Below are positions 31,101 to 39,061 of a stretch of DNA of 44,575 nt, in pieces. The position numbers and the translations under genes were made by a program. The stretch covers positions 1 to 44,575 of IMG/VR virus record IMGVR_UViG_3300037189_007871. The stretch is one strand, 5' to 3'. Each line of letters opens with the position of its first letter. The first letter of the stretch is position 1. The notes beneath the pieces were generated by a model. It worked only from the letters and a program-made list of their open reading frames with translations, made no database searches and was not told the origin of the DNA. This stretch comes from a virus.

Positions 31101-33142
31101 AATCTCTGCAATCAAGAAACAATGATGTGTGGAGTAAGATTGAAAAAGAATTGGAAGGTTGGCAGGGCGACACGACAAACGAGTTTCGGAGAGCCTTAAA
31201 AGAACGTGCTGACATTGAACAAAAGCGCGTCATTGATGAGGTAATGGGAAGAAGCGAAGCTAGATCAGGACGGCTTAGGACATCAGACGATGCAGCGCGC
31301 CGGGCTATTGATAGCATTATCGCCAGCCATCGGGATCTCTCTGATACGGAATTGGCTGATAAAGCATTAGAGATTGCGCACAATGTTCGCGGCGCTCCTG
31401 CTGGACGACTGAGCTATGACGGCGATGCTGTCCCTCATGGAAAATCCGTTGGCATGACAGACAATGGTGAGCGCGGATCTTTTAAAGATAGAACTGTTAA
31501 TATTCCCATTGAAAAAAAGATGCAGTTTCTCACTACAGATATGCGTGAAGTCATGGCGTCATACGCCAGGACGGCACAGACAGACGTATTGCTGGTTGAG
31601 AAATTTGGCAGCTTAGACTTTGAGAATGTTTTTAAGAATGTGCGGGCTGAGTATAGCCGCGAGATGAAATCTAATGAGGCGCGGCTAAAGCGCGGCGATA
31701 TTAGTCGGCAGACATACGAGCGCCAGCAAGAGAGTATTCGCAAGCAAATGGAAAAGGACGAGACAAATCTTAAAGGTGTTCTCGAGCGTGTGCGTGGTAT
31801 TTACGGCTATAACCCAGATCAACTAACATCTGGCGTTGCTGCATTTGCCCGCGATCTAAACAATATTAATACGCTCACGTCTCTTGGCCGCGCGATGCTC
31901 AATTCATTGAATGACGCTGGCGGTATGGCGGCCATGCGTTATGGCGTGACTAAAGTTTTGGGCCAGCAATGGATGCCCTATATCAATTCATTTATGAACG
32001 CCAACCCTAGAGCGTTTAACGCGGAGGTTAGACGACAGGCGCGCGAGATGTCGATTGGCATGGAGACGGCGCTTACTTTGATGACGCATAATATGGATGC
32101 GATCAGCAATGTGCGCGTAGGCAACAGGTTTTCAAAGACGCTTGCCTATGGCGCTAGTCGTTTCCAGGTGGCGAACGGCCTAGTTCTTTGGACTGACATG
32201 GTGAAGTCGGCGGCTATGCTTCCTGCGTCACGCAATTTTGCGGACGCTGCTGAGCGTTTCCGTCTAGGCAAGCAAACCCAGCGTGACATTGAGAATATGG
32301 CTGAGGCCAATATCCCAGACTACGTTGCAATAAAGATTGCTAATGAATGGAACGCTCATTCTACAGAGATGAATGGCGCAAAGTTTGCCAACATTGATAA
32401 GTGGAATGACCAGGAAGCGGTTAAGTATTTCAAAGCCGCCATGCGTAAAGAGGTTGATACGCTTGTTATCACGTCTGGCGTTGGCTCTTCTCCATTATGG
32501 ACGGCTTCTACGCTGGGCAGATCCATAGGCCAATTTAAGGCTTATATGTTTGCAGCGCATGAGAAGATGTATCTCGCCAACATGCAGAGACTAGATCACC
32601 ATGTTGGAACTGGCATGGCGTTTAGCTTAGGCTTGGGCGCTATGTCGTATGCCCTTTACCAATGGTCAAAGGGCGAAGAGATTTCAGACAATCCCGCCCA
32701 GGTGTTTAAAGAAGCGTTTGATCGCGGTGGTATGGCGGCGAAGTATAACGAGGTGAATAAGATTTTATCAAAAGCCACTGGCGGCAATATGGATATTGGT
32801 AGGGCTATTGGCGCAACCGCTCCACTAACGCGCCGCCAAGATAACAGCGTATTGGCTGACGTGTTCGGCACAGGCGCAAACCTTATTGAGAAGGGTTTGA
32901 AGGTTGGTGGTCACATTGGCGCTGGTCTAGCTGCGCCAAAAGGCAAAACATTCACTGATTATTTCACAGGCAAGGACGTAAACGACATACGCACGTCAAT
33001 AGGCATAGGGCAAAATCAATTCTTTCCTGGCGGGTTGCTCTATGATGGTGCGGAAGTCGGGATCACGCATCTCTTTGGCATACCGCGAACGCCAAAACAG
33101 AAAGAAAAAGCAAAACGATTTGATCGCTGGATGGGCAATTAG
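28109..33142 (+). CDS. Giant internal virion (ejection) protein
   Basis: This 1677-aa protein is the largest product. An N-terminal part (to about 380) includes hydrophobic Gly/Ala segments (GRLALAGGATAAISEPFYQ), the centre (about 600-720) is a strong coiled coil (Glu/Lys/Arg heptads), and the C-terminal third has LGRAMLNSLNDAGGMAAMRY, LGRSIGQFKAYMFAAHEKMY and a hydrophobic TGMAFSLGLGAMSYALYQW. This resembles the T7-like core or ejection proteins. No enzyme motif is certain. ATG 28109 is preferred over the GTG at 28094. Confidence 0.75.
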   Translation: MADETYQRILPTPPNPVDLPQYQDRPDLAGAAMTPQFPTPNTSAPKFTEPSFGDKANALLHENDFYVLGSLASDYFYPTVKDQTPDPDFHPIEAARGTWAENEVSKLVGLKNRAEFDDFIARGQEHIKNDEILAAGGWGTTALRLANGMVSPAVVMPAFMGPRLLGTAGRLALAGGATAAISEPFYQAEDPTRTMGDAAFSIGAGTIGAVALGKLFRWTPPEEVAKVTQSIKEARGEVAHVERTQGNQTIVSVADDAAAVHLDDNPIGPDAVAVTERLKATDGSEYKIEGDQVTELKGDVSVDPNARITDNAELDTGGVQPGRPIEATGTGGSVGAASADDRSLAPRDVTPTPQLRLVRDKIGNIVDGFVKTRAGGYVADLVTPIGRMMNTIGTSPVGDVLENSMSKSARAAMLNLAETSIRIVDEKLGKVKASGGGAVETYKKIENDALQYNAVRSVELAYAEHAYGSAANEPKARLIGSDYWPGRPQDKMTYEQFNERVFIALNNGDKDLLGQANFGAADAAVEKAAAEVRVHFDKWAERATKAQFEDGTTMLSDAFKAPRGALSYAPHMYDNAKIDGNWPAFVGMWKESLRVDQEAKAAAKERIIDYKDQHEELTNRIAEANKRMAAIDRRIKEIDIRQSERDMVGKAQQSQEEKAIDRVESAKTLAQEVRDDIEFLRSSLDENSAEVKMLERELAQLEKEARPISAKELAQIEKEELERFIVDPEHKKALEIAVGRRKREEPSSILEWIAREGGVSDPGGELMSALGKGAKPIKYYTVIPGEKQIVDGKEVKTKSKRLTHKLIVPLKNELRENNTFNAWAQRFREMAPERFGDEVPDDNEVIDIISEAINGREPDWFRDIQPGAETNRVADAYMQAFENLDVKPKNLKEAMKALSSGVDERVLDRLNESLGAGSKAGRAGEELVDKNAARAEAKRYISKLIQDRRVADARTVGANAASKDIGVLKTENRGRIGQLEDRRANLEEVRMMLETVEKSLQSRNNDVWSKIEKELEGWQGDTTNEFRRALKERADIEQKRVIDEVMGRSEARSGRLRTSDDAARRAIDSIIASHRDLSDTELADKALEIAHNVRGAPAGRLSYDGDAVPHGKSVGMTDNGERGSFKDRTVNIPIEKKMQFLTTDMREVMASYARTAQTDVLLVEKFGSLDFENVFKNVRAEYSREMKSNEARLKRGDISRQTYERQQESIRKQMEKDETNLKGVLERVRGIYGYNPDQLTSGVAAFARDLNNINTLTSLGRAMLNSLNDAGGMAAMRYGVTKVLGQQWMPYINSFMNANPRAFNAEVRRQAREMSIGMETALTLMTHNMDAISNVRVGNRFSKTLAYGASRFQVANGLVLWTDMVKSAAMLPASRNFADAAERFRLGKQTQRDIENMAEANIPDYVAIKIANEWNAHSTEMNGAKFANIDKWNDQEAVKYFKAAMRKEVDTLVITSGVGSSPLWTASTLGRSIGQFKAYMFAAHEKMYLANMQRLDHHVGTGMAFSLGLGAMSYALYQWSKGEEISDNPAQVFKEAFDRGGMAAKYNEVNKILSKATGGNMDIGRAIGATAPLTRRQDNSVLADVFGTGANLIEKGLKVGGHIGAGLAAPKGKTFTDYFTGKDVNDIRTSIGIGQNQFFPGGLLYDGAEVGITHLFGIPRTPKQKEKAKRFDRWMGN

Positions 33143-33207
33143 CGGTGCGTTTAAATAGAAGGGATTAGACGCCAGAAATATCGCACCTTATTCATTGGTG
33201 AGATAAT

Positions 33208-36200
33208 ATGGCCGTTATTCCTCCCGTCCCTCCCGTAGCAGACGCCGACCGAATTTTCACAATTGAGCCGACCGGGCCTGTTCTACAAATAGAAGTTCCG
33301 TTCCCAATCTATGGTGACGCTAGGGATATTTATATTAAGGTGCCTAGTGGTGAAATTAGCGCCGAGAAGTGGACGTTAATTTCAAAATCCGGTTCTCCGA
33401 TTTCAACATTGCCGCAACCAATTACTGACGGCGTTATACAATTTAATGAGCCAATTGGCGGCGTTTCAAAAATATCAGTTATTGGTCGCATACGCCCTCG
33501 CCAATTGATTATGCCGACCGCTTCTGGAATTGCTCGGAGAGAATTCAACCAAGAAAATGGTTTTATTGTTTCCGCTTTGCGGGAATTTTATTCTCGTTTT
33601 GATAATATTCCATCTGGCCCTCCTGGCCCTCCTGGCAGAGAGGGCGCTGTTGGCCCGCAAGGAAACCAAGGGCCGGAAGGTTTGCAGGGCAGGCCCGGTA
33701 TTCAAGGCCCGATGGGTATTGCTGGCGAGCGTGGCGCACAGGGTGTTATGGGGCCGCAAGGCCCGATGGGTAATGAAGGCCCAGAAGGGCCGTCTCTCCC
33801 TGGCCCACAGGGTGAAGCTGGCCCGAAGGGTGAGCAAGGGCCGCGTGGTGTTCAAGGCACAGCGGGCGACACTGGCCCCGAAGGCCCAGACGGGCCTCCT
33901 GGCCCACAGGGCGAGCAAGGAGCAAGAGGGCCGGAGGGCGATCAAGGCCCACAGGGTATTCCAGGCCCAGAGGGTGATCCTGGCATACAGGGGCCAATGG
34001 GGCCGCAAGGAAAGCAGGGCGCTCCTGGTCAGATTAGCGATCTTGTTGGCTCGTTTAAAAATCATACGCCAGATGAATTGCCTGTCGATGGTTTAATTCC
34101 ACAAGACTGGGAAGGGCCGGGAGATCCCCCTGCGCCATATCAGATGAAGCTCGATGAGAGCCTAGTCTATATCGGGACGGTTGCTGATGGCCGGGTTGGT
34201 GGCCTTTTATCTCAGCATGTTTTTATCTTTAAGGGCGCGCAAGGCTGGATTGACGCTGGGCAGATACAAGGCCCAGAGGGGCCGATTGGGCCACAAGGCG
34301 TTGCTGGCCCGCGTGGGCCTCAAGGCGAGCCTGGTCAGAAAGGCGATGACGGGTCTGTAGGCCCAGAGGGGCCACAGGGGCCGCAAGGTATTAGAGGCCC
34401 GGCTGGCCCAGCGGGTCGCACAGGAGACGAAGGGCCGGAAGGCCCGCGTGGTTTTGACGGCGCGCAAGGGCCGCAAGGCCCACAAGGCCCAGCGGGGCCA
34501 AAAGGCGACCAGGGGCCACAAGGCGTAGATGGTCAGCAAGGGCCAAAGGGTGACGATGGCCGAGATGGGCCACAAGGCCTTCAAGGAATTCAAGGAAATA
34601 TTGGCCCACAGGGGCCGCGTGGAAATGAGGGGCCGCGTGGTGTTCAAGGAAACCAGGGTGATCCTGGTATTCCATGCAAAGTAGCAGGAGAATTTTTCAA
34701 CAGAACTCCTGCTGAGCTTCCTGTTTCTGGGCTTATCCCTAAAGATTGGGATGGCCCTAATGAACCGCCAAGAAATATACAGTTAGCCGTTAATGACGGG
34801 CTGATTTACAACGGGACAAGAGTGCCTGGTAAGACTGGGCATCTGTATGTGTGGATTGGGAATTTTGGCGAAGAGACAGACGGCTGGGTAGATGCTGGCA
34901 AGATCGTAGGGCCGGAAGGCCCGCGTGGAGCGACAGGCAGCCAAGGCGAGCAAGGCCCACAAGGTGATAATGGGCCAGAAGGCCCACAAGGCCCAGCGGG
35001 GCAGGACGGGCCAGAAGGCCCGCGTGGCCCAGAGGGGCCGCAGGGCAATGATGGCGAACAAGGTATCCAAGGCCCGCAAGGCGAACAAGGCATACAGGGC
35101 ATACAAGGCGAACAAGGCCCGCGCGGCGAGCAAGGAGATCAAGGCCCAGAAGGCCCACAAGGTATCCAAGGTCAAGACGGGCCAGAAGGCCCACCTGGCC
35201 CCGAAGGCCCGGCGGGCAAGTTTTCTAATTTGCGCGGCGAATTTGTAAATAGGCTGCCAAGCGAATTACCAGCAGACGGCTTTATTCCAAAAGACTTTGA
35301 TGGCCCTGGCGAGCCTCCTATCGATGTTCAGTTGGAACCTAAAGACGCGCTTATTTATAACGGGACAGCCGCTACGCAATACATAGGTCATTTATTTATA
35401 TTCACTGGCGAACCAGGGATTGAGATTGACGGCTGGATTAACGGCGGTGTTATCGTTGGCCCACAAGGGCCGCGTGGCCCAGAGGGGCCAGAAGGCCCAC
35501 AAGGCCCAGTCGGCGTAAAGGGCGACCAGGGCGAGCAAGGCCCAGAAGGAATACAGGGTCAGGAAGGGCCGGATGGGCCGAGAGGGCCAGACGGCCCACA
35601 AGGTCGTCAAGGCGAGAAAGGCGACGAAGGCCCGCAAGGGCCGCAAGGCCCGGCAGGAAACGATGGGCCGCAAGGCCCACGTGGGCCACAGGGTGACGAA
35701 GGCCCACAAGGCCCGCAAGGCCCACAAGGGCCGGTCGATCCAAACGCCTTGGATAAAAGAAACAATCTTTCAGATTTGCAAAATGCTGGAATTGCAATTC
35801 AGTATTTAGGTGCGCTGGATAAAAATAGGAACTTGCAAGACCTAACAAATGCAGCGACGGCAAGAGCCAATCTTAGTCTGGGTGACGCTGCAATACGAAA
35901 TGTCGGAACAACGGTTGGAACTGTTGCGGCTGGCAACGATCCTCGTTTTGATAGTAGTGGTTATGACGGCAAGGTTGAAACAAAAAGTGTAAACGGTGGC
36001 TATACTCTCATAGCTTCTGACACTAATAAACTTCTGCGCGTTGAGAGCGCGGGAACAATTACCGTTCCTTCAAGCCTCGGTCTTGGTTTTCATTGCTGGA
36101 TTTACAACGCCGCAAGCGGAGGTGGGAACATTACGGTTGCCACAAACACCGTTTTTGAGATTGGCTCATCTGGCAATGCTTATGTCTCCAGCTTTGCCTT

Positions 36201-36423
36201 AAAAACAATCGGCATTGTTGAGCTTTTTATTCAAGACGCTGGCGGGAAGTTTACTGTAAGCCCTCTGCATCCTTCTAGCTTGCTGCCAGCAGCAGCTCCG
36301 GGCGCTTCTTTGTGGTTGGACAGTGCTGCAAAAATCCCTGCATACGCCGACAAGGTTATTATATCTGGCGCAGATCCAGATCCCGGGCAGGGCGATCAAA
36401 ATTGGATATGGTTCAAGGTCTAA
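33208..36423 (+). CDS. Collagen-like tail fibre
   Basis: This 1071-aa protein has a T7 fibre-like N-terminal head-binding domain (about 1-130: [30 protein letters not shown]) followed by four G-X-Y runs (about 137-273, 352-486, 565-669, 750-842). Three copies of a roughly 80-residue insert separate the runs: PxELPxDGxIPKDxDGPxEPP, LIYNGT, DGWxxxGxI. The C-terminal part (about 843-1071) has the [13 protein letters not shown] motif common near fibre tips and a beta domain. A long collagen triple helix rod is expected. The long frames on the opposite strand are shadows of the repetitive DNA. Confidence 0.9.
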   Translation: MAVIPPVPPVADADRIFTIEPTGPVLQIEVPFPIYGDARDIYIKVPSGEISAEKWTLISKSGSPISTLPQPITDGVIQFNEPIGGVSKISVIGRIRPRQLIMPTASGIARREFNQENGFIVSALREFYSRFDNIPSGPPGPPGREGAVGPQGNQGPEGLQGRPGIQGPMGIAGERGAQGVMGPQGPMGNEGPEGPSLPGPQGEAGPKGEQGPRGVQGTAGDTGPEGPDGPPGPQGEQGARGPEGDQGPQGIPGPEGDPGIQGPMGPQGKQGAPGQISDLVGSFKNHTPDELPVDGLIPQDWEGPGDPPAPYQMKLDESLVYIGTVADGRVGGLLSQHVFIFKGAQGWIDAGQIQGPEGPIGPQGVAGPRGPQGEPGQKGDDGSVGPEGPQGPQGIRGPAGPAGRTGDEGPEGPRGFDGAQGPQGPQGPAGPKGDQGPQGVDGQQGPKGDDGRDGPQGLQGIQGNIGPQGPRGNEGPRGVQGNQGDPGIPCKVAGEFFNRTPAELPVSGLIPKDWDGPNEPPRNIQLAVNDGLIYNGTRVPGKTGHLYVWIGNFGEETDGWVDAGKIVGPEGPRGATGSQGEQGPQGDNGPEGPQGPAGQDGPEGPRGPEGPQGNDGEQGIQGPQGEQGIQGIQGEQGPRGEQGDQGPEGPQGIQGQDGPEGPPGPEGPAGKFSNLRGEFVNRLPSELPADGFIPKDFDGPGEPPIDVQLEPKDALIYNGTAATQYIGHLFIFTGEPGIEIDGWINGGVIVGPQGPRGPEGPEGPQGPVGVKGDQGEQGPEGIQGQEGPDGPRGPDGPQGRQGEKGDEGPQGPQGPAGNDGPQGPRGPQGDEGPQGPQGPQGPVDPNALDKRNNLSDLQNAGIAIQYLGALDKNRNLQDLTNAATARANLSLGDAAIRNVGTTVGTVAAGNDPRFDSSGYDGKVETKSVNGGYTLIASDTNKLLRVESAGTITVPSSLGLGFHCWIYNAASGGGNITVATNTVFEIGSSGNAYVSSFALKTIGIVELFIQDAGGKFTVSPLHPSSLLPAAAPGASLWLDSAAKIPAYADKVIISGADPDPGQGDQNWIWFKV

Positions 36424-36424
36424 C

Positions 36425-37264
36425 ATGGCTAAGGTATTTGTTTATCTGACCAGTGGCGCGCAATGGACTGTTCCGCAAGATTGGAACAATTCAGACAATA
36501 GCGCCCAGGTTGTTGGCGGTGGTGGAAATGGCGGAACTTATGCTGGCGGCACCATTAATGGTGGTGGTGGCGGTGGCGGTGGTGGATACGCGCTAAAACA
36601 AAACATTGCTTTAACAAAAGGCCAAGTAGTTAACTTCTCAATTGGCCCCGCAGGCGGGTCAACTTGGTTTGTAGATCCCTCGATTGCAAATGCCACAGGC
36701 GGTGGTTCGGGCGCTGGTGCTGCACCTGGCGCTGGTGGCGCGGGAACTGCTGGTGAATATCGCTATACAGGTGGAAATGGTGCCGCAGGCAGCGGCAATG
36801 ATAGTGGCGCTGGTGGCGGCGGCGGCGCTGCTGGCCCTTATGGAAATGGAAATCCTGGCTTTGGCCCTCAACAAGGGCCGGGGTCTGGTGGTTCGGGTGA
36901 TGCCGGGCAAGGCGGCACAGGCGGCAATGGCGGTGGTGGCGGCGGCGCTGGAAACGAATTTGGCGGTGGCTACGGTTGCGGCGGTGGCGGTGGCTCTACA
37001 GGAACTTTTGGCGGTCAGGGCGGCCCAGGCGGATCATACGGCGGCGGTGGTGGTGGAAGTTGTAATAACCAAGGGACAACGCCCGGCTACCAAGGAATGA
37101 TCTGCATTGTTTATGAGCAACAGACATCTCCAACAACAAATCTTTCAATTAAAAACGGCGGAAGCTGGATTAAGCCAAAAGATATATGGGTAAAAAACGG
37201 CGGCTCTTGGGCTAAAGCCCAGGGCGTATGGATTAAAAACGGTGGTTCATGGATCAAGCAATGA
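36425..37264 (+). CDS. Glycine-rich tail protein with C-terminal NGGSW repeats
   Basis: This 279-aa protein has a short N-terminal strand region (VFVYLTSGAQWTVPQDW), a very glycine-rich middle (about 30-230, GGGGGGGGGY, GGYGCGGGGGSTG) with alternating strand segments, and three C-terminal repeats of IKNGGSWxKxxxIW. Such glycine-rich proteins at fibre ends are probably polyglycine-II adhesins, possibly assembled on the collagen fibre. It begins 2 nt after the collagen fibre stop. Confidence 0.85.
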   Translation: MAKVFVYLTSGAQWTVPQDWNNSDNSAQVVGGGGNGGTYAGGTINGGGGGGGGGYALKQNIALTKGQVVNFSIGPAGGSTWFVDPSIANATGGGSGAGAAPGAGGAGTAGEYRYTGGNGAAGSGNDSGAGGGGGAAGPYGNGNPGFGPQQGPGSGGSGDAGQGGTGGNGGGGGGAGNEFGGGYGCGGGGGSTGTFGGQGGPGGSYGGGGGGSCNNQGTTPGYQGMICIVYEQQTSPTTNLSIKNGGSWIKPKDIWVKNGGSWAKAQGVWIKNGGSWIKQ

Positions 37265-37746
37265 TCGAACACAGAGAAGATCGTTTTTTAGTTGAAGATG
37301 ATGGAAGAATATTCCGTTGGAATAAAACTAAAGATAAGTGGGATGAGCAACCAGCTTATGCAGTTTATGCAGACGCTCACGTTACTTTTGCTCAGCTAGA
37401 TAGTGACGGCCAGTATGTTTGGGAAACAAATATACACATATCTGCTTGCATAGATGACGCCAATAATCACTCAGAAGAATTCGGAATAGCATATTGCAAA
37501 GAGCTTTTTGGAGAGCATACGCTTTGGGCGCAAAGCGGTGGTGTTCGGAATAGAGCTGAACCTGGTCGATACTTAGATAAAGAAAAAAACTTATTTCTTT
37601 ATAAACAACCATTTCCTTCTTGGTCTTTATCGCCAGAGAACAATTATCAATGGCGTCCGCCAAAGGCTTATCCAAACGATGGGAAAATGTATCAATGGGA
37701 CGAGAATAGTTTGTCTTGGATAGATTTTAAGATGGACGATAAATGA
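37261..37746 (+). CDS. Tail-module protein, possible fibre-associated protein
   Basis: This 161-aa protein starts in an ATGA overlap with the glycine-rich gene. It contains DGRIFRWNKTKDKWDEQPAY and, near the end, NYQWRPPKAYPNDGKMYQWD followed by ENSLSWID, a WxPPxxYPxDGxxYxWDExxxxW motif found in tail-fibre proteins of several phages. It may be an assembly chaperone or a minor fibre part. Confidence 0.75.
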   Translation: MIEHREDRFLVEDDGRIFRWNKTKDKWDEQPAYAVYADAHVTFAQLDSDGQYVWETNIHISACIDDANNHSEEFGIAYCKELFGEHTLWAQSGGVRNRAEPGRYLDKEKNLFLYKQPFPSWSLSPENNYQWRPPKAYPNDGKMYQWDENSLSWIDFKMDDK

Positions 37747-38462
37747 ACCTATCTGTTTTCTTTTCCTCTGTTCGCAAGTCCATCTTTACAACTGGCTTAA
37801 CAAAAGGCCAGGTCGATGGAATAGAAAAGATATTAGATTACTGGAAAAGCGAACACTCAGACGTAACGCTAGATCAGATGGCGTATATCTTAGCGACGAT
37901 CTATTGGGAGACGGCGCACAAGATGGTGCCAGTGAAAGAGGCTGGCGGGGAGCGTTATCTAAGATCCAAGCGTTATTATCCCTATATTGGCGTTGGGCTT
38001 GTCCAGGTAACGTGGTCGCAGAATTGGAAACGCTGGGGAATTGGCAAAGCAGAGGACGGCTTGTCATGGCCGATAGCATTGCGCGCGACGTTTGAGGGAA
38101 TGTTGCAAGGTGCTTTTACTGGCAAGAAACTCTCAGATTATATCGGCAATGGTCGCCGTGATTTTATTGGCGCGCGTCGTATTATTAACGGCGTGGATCG
38201 CAACAAAGAGATTGCTGCAATTGCAGAGAAATTTAGAACTGCATTGCGTGATGCTCAGAGTGATGCGCCTGTGTTGGATGACGTAGCGCAAGAGCAATCG
38301 TATCCTGAGTTTAAAGATTGGCTGTTAGCTGCACTGCGCGAGGATGAAGAGGTGCGCGAGGCAATCCTGGCGCTTGTCTATCCAGAAGAGGAACCGACTG
38401 AGGAAACGGAACCTATGATGGCCTATGATGACGAGCCGCACGAAGAATATGGACAAGCCTAG
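37743..38462 (+). CDS. Endolysin, glycoside hydrolase 19/lysozyme-like
   Basis: This 239-aa protein has a chitinase-19-like muramidase domain: LDQMAYILATIYWETAHKMV (catalytic Glu in the WETA motif, about 59), then YIGVGLVQVTWSQNWKRWGI, the G-x-x-Q-x-T-W motif of phage endolysins, and RRDFIGARRIING. It cuts the peptidoglycan at the end of infection. There is no signal peptide, so a holin is needed. The last 60 residues are acidic (PEEEPTEETEPMMAYDDEP), an unusual tail. Confidence 0.88.
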   Translation: MNLSVFFSSVRKSIFTTGLTKGQVDGIEKILDYWKSEHSDVTLDQMAYILATIYWETAHKMVPVKEAGGERYLRSKRYYPYIGVGLVQVTWSQNWKRWGIGKAEDGLSWPIALRATFEGMLQGAFTGKKLSDYIGNGRRDFIGARRIINGVDRNKEIAAIAEKFRTALRDAQSDAPVLDDVAQEQSYPEFKDWLLAALREDEEVREAILALVYPEEEPTEETEPMMAYDDEPHEEYGQA

Positions 38463-38865
38463 ACCGCCCAGGCGAGGCTACCCGCCTGACTACCCAGAAC
38501 CTACCCAATATGACCAGCCTAGTTATCCACAGATTAGCGGCGGAACGGTCAATACTGTAACGAGCCGGATCTTCGAGGCTTATAAAATCAACCCCATTAT
38601 GATCGCTATGATCCTACTGCTTTTGTCAATCATCGGGGCGCTGGGTTATTACATGATGAGGAACGATGACAGGATCTATGGTTACATCGCCCTGCGCGAT
38701 ACCAGGGAGCGTGATCTAAATGATCGGCTAATCGAGATGGCGCTAAAGTGCCGCGATCAACCGACAGATAAAAGCGCATATCCTCAACCAAAATTCCCGG
38801 AGCTATCCACTGGCGGCAAGTCATTTGAAGATCCGCCGTCTCCCCCTAGAAGAGATGCTAGATAG
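38449..38865 (+). CDS. Single-TM protein, candidate holin or spanin
   Basis: This 138-aa protein has a Pro/Tyr-rich N-terminus, a strong membrane segment (PIMIAMILLLLSIIGALGYY, about 49-68), a charged helix (IALRDTRERDLNDRLIEMA) and a Pro-rich end. It overlaps the endolysin gene by 14 nt, the usual place of holins or i-spanins. The helix after the membrane segment suits a spanin; the position suits either. Confidence 0.7.
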   Translation: MDKPRPPRRGYPPDYPEPTQYDQPSYPQISGGTVNTVTSRIFEAYKINPIMIAMILLLLSIIGALGYYMMRNDDRIYGYIALRDTRERDLNDRLIEMALKCRDQPTDKSAYPQPKFPELSTGGKSFEDPPSPPRRDAR

Positions 38866-38925
38866 TGCCGGATCTATGCTAATAAAATCAACAAAATGTT
38901 GCCGGATCTATGCTAATGAAATCAA
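38866..38925 (+). repeat. Two 26-bp direct repeats beside attP (arm-type sites)
   Basis: TGCCGGATCTATGCTAATRA followed by AATCAA occurs at 38866-38891 and 38900-38925, 25 of 26 bases identical, 34 nt apart. They lie 15 nt from the tRNA-derived core and are likely binding sites for the integrase N-terminal domain or excisionase. Confidence 0.8.
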
Positions 38926-38939
38926 TGGGCGGAACTAAA

Positions 38940-38983
38940 TTCCCAAGCTGAAAACGAGGGTTCAATTCCCTTCGCCCGCTCCA
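38940..38983 (+). other. attP core: 3' half of tRNA-Gly(CCC)
   Basis: This stretch reads as tRNA from the anticodon loop to the CCA end: loop TTCCCAA (anticodon CCC), stem GCTGA, variable AAAC, T arm GAGGG-TTCAATT-CCCTT, acceptor CGCCCGC, discriminator T and CCA. The T73 discriminator and CCC anticodon indicate tRNA-Gly. The bases before the loop do not continue the tRNA, so identity begins there. This is the integration site, next to the integrase. Further sequence to 39061 contains CGTCCGGCG twice. Confidence 0.88.
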
Positions 38984-39061
38984 AAAATTTCAACAACTTA
39001 CAAACTTTTGAATGACTACACGTCCGGCGACGTCCGGCGGTTTGTTTCGGATGCGTTCTAA

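Noticed and set aside
33620-35740. CRISPR-like regular repeats
   Set aside because: The repeats code for G-X-Y collagen triplets in one frame, with no constant repeat and spacer pattern. No CRISPR array was seen in the window.
33475-35863. Long open frames on the minus strand opposite the collagen-like gene
   Set aside because: They are rich in Leu, Ala, Trp and Pro because they read the complement of repeated Gly-Pro-Gln codons. They have no ribosome sites and are shadows.
38523-38531. Consensus DnaA box TTATCCACA
   Set aside because: It is inside the membrane-protein gene and alone. One or so match to TTATNCACA is expected by chance in 44 kb on two strands.
38940-38983. A functional tRNA gene
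   Set aside because: Only the 3' half from the anticodon loop is present. The upstream bases do not form the 5' half, so it is an attachment-site remnant.
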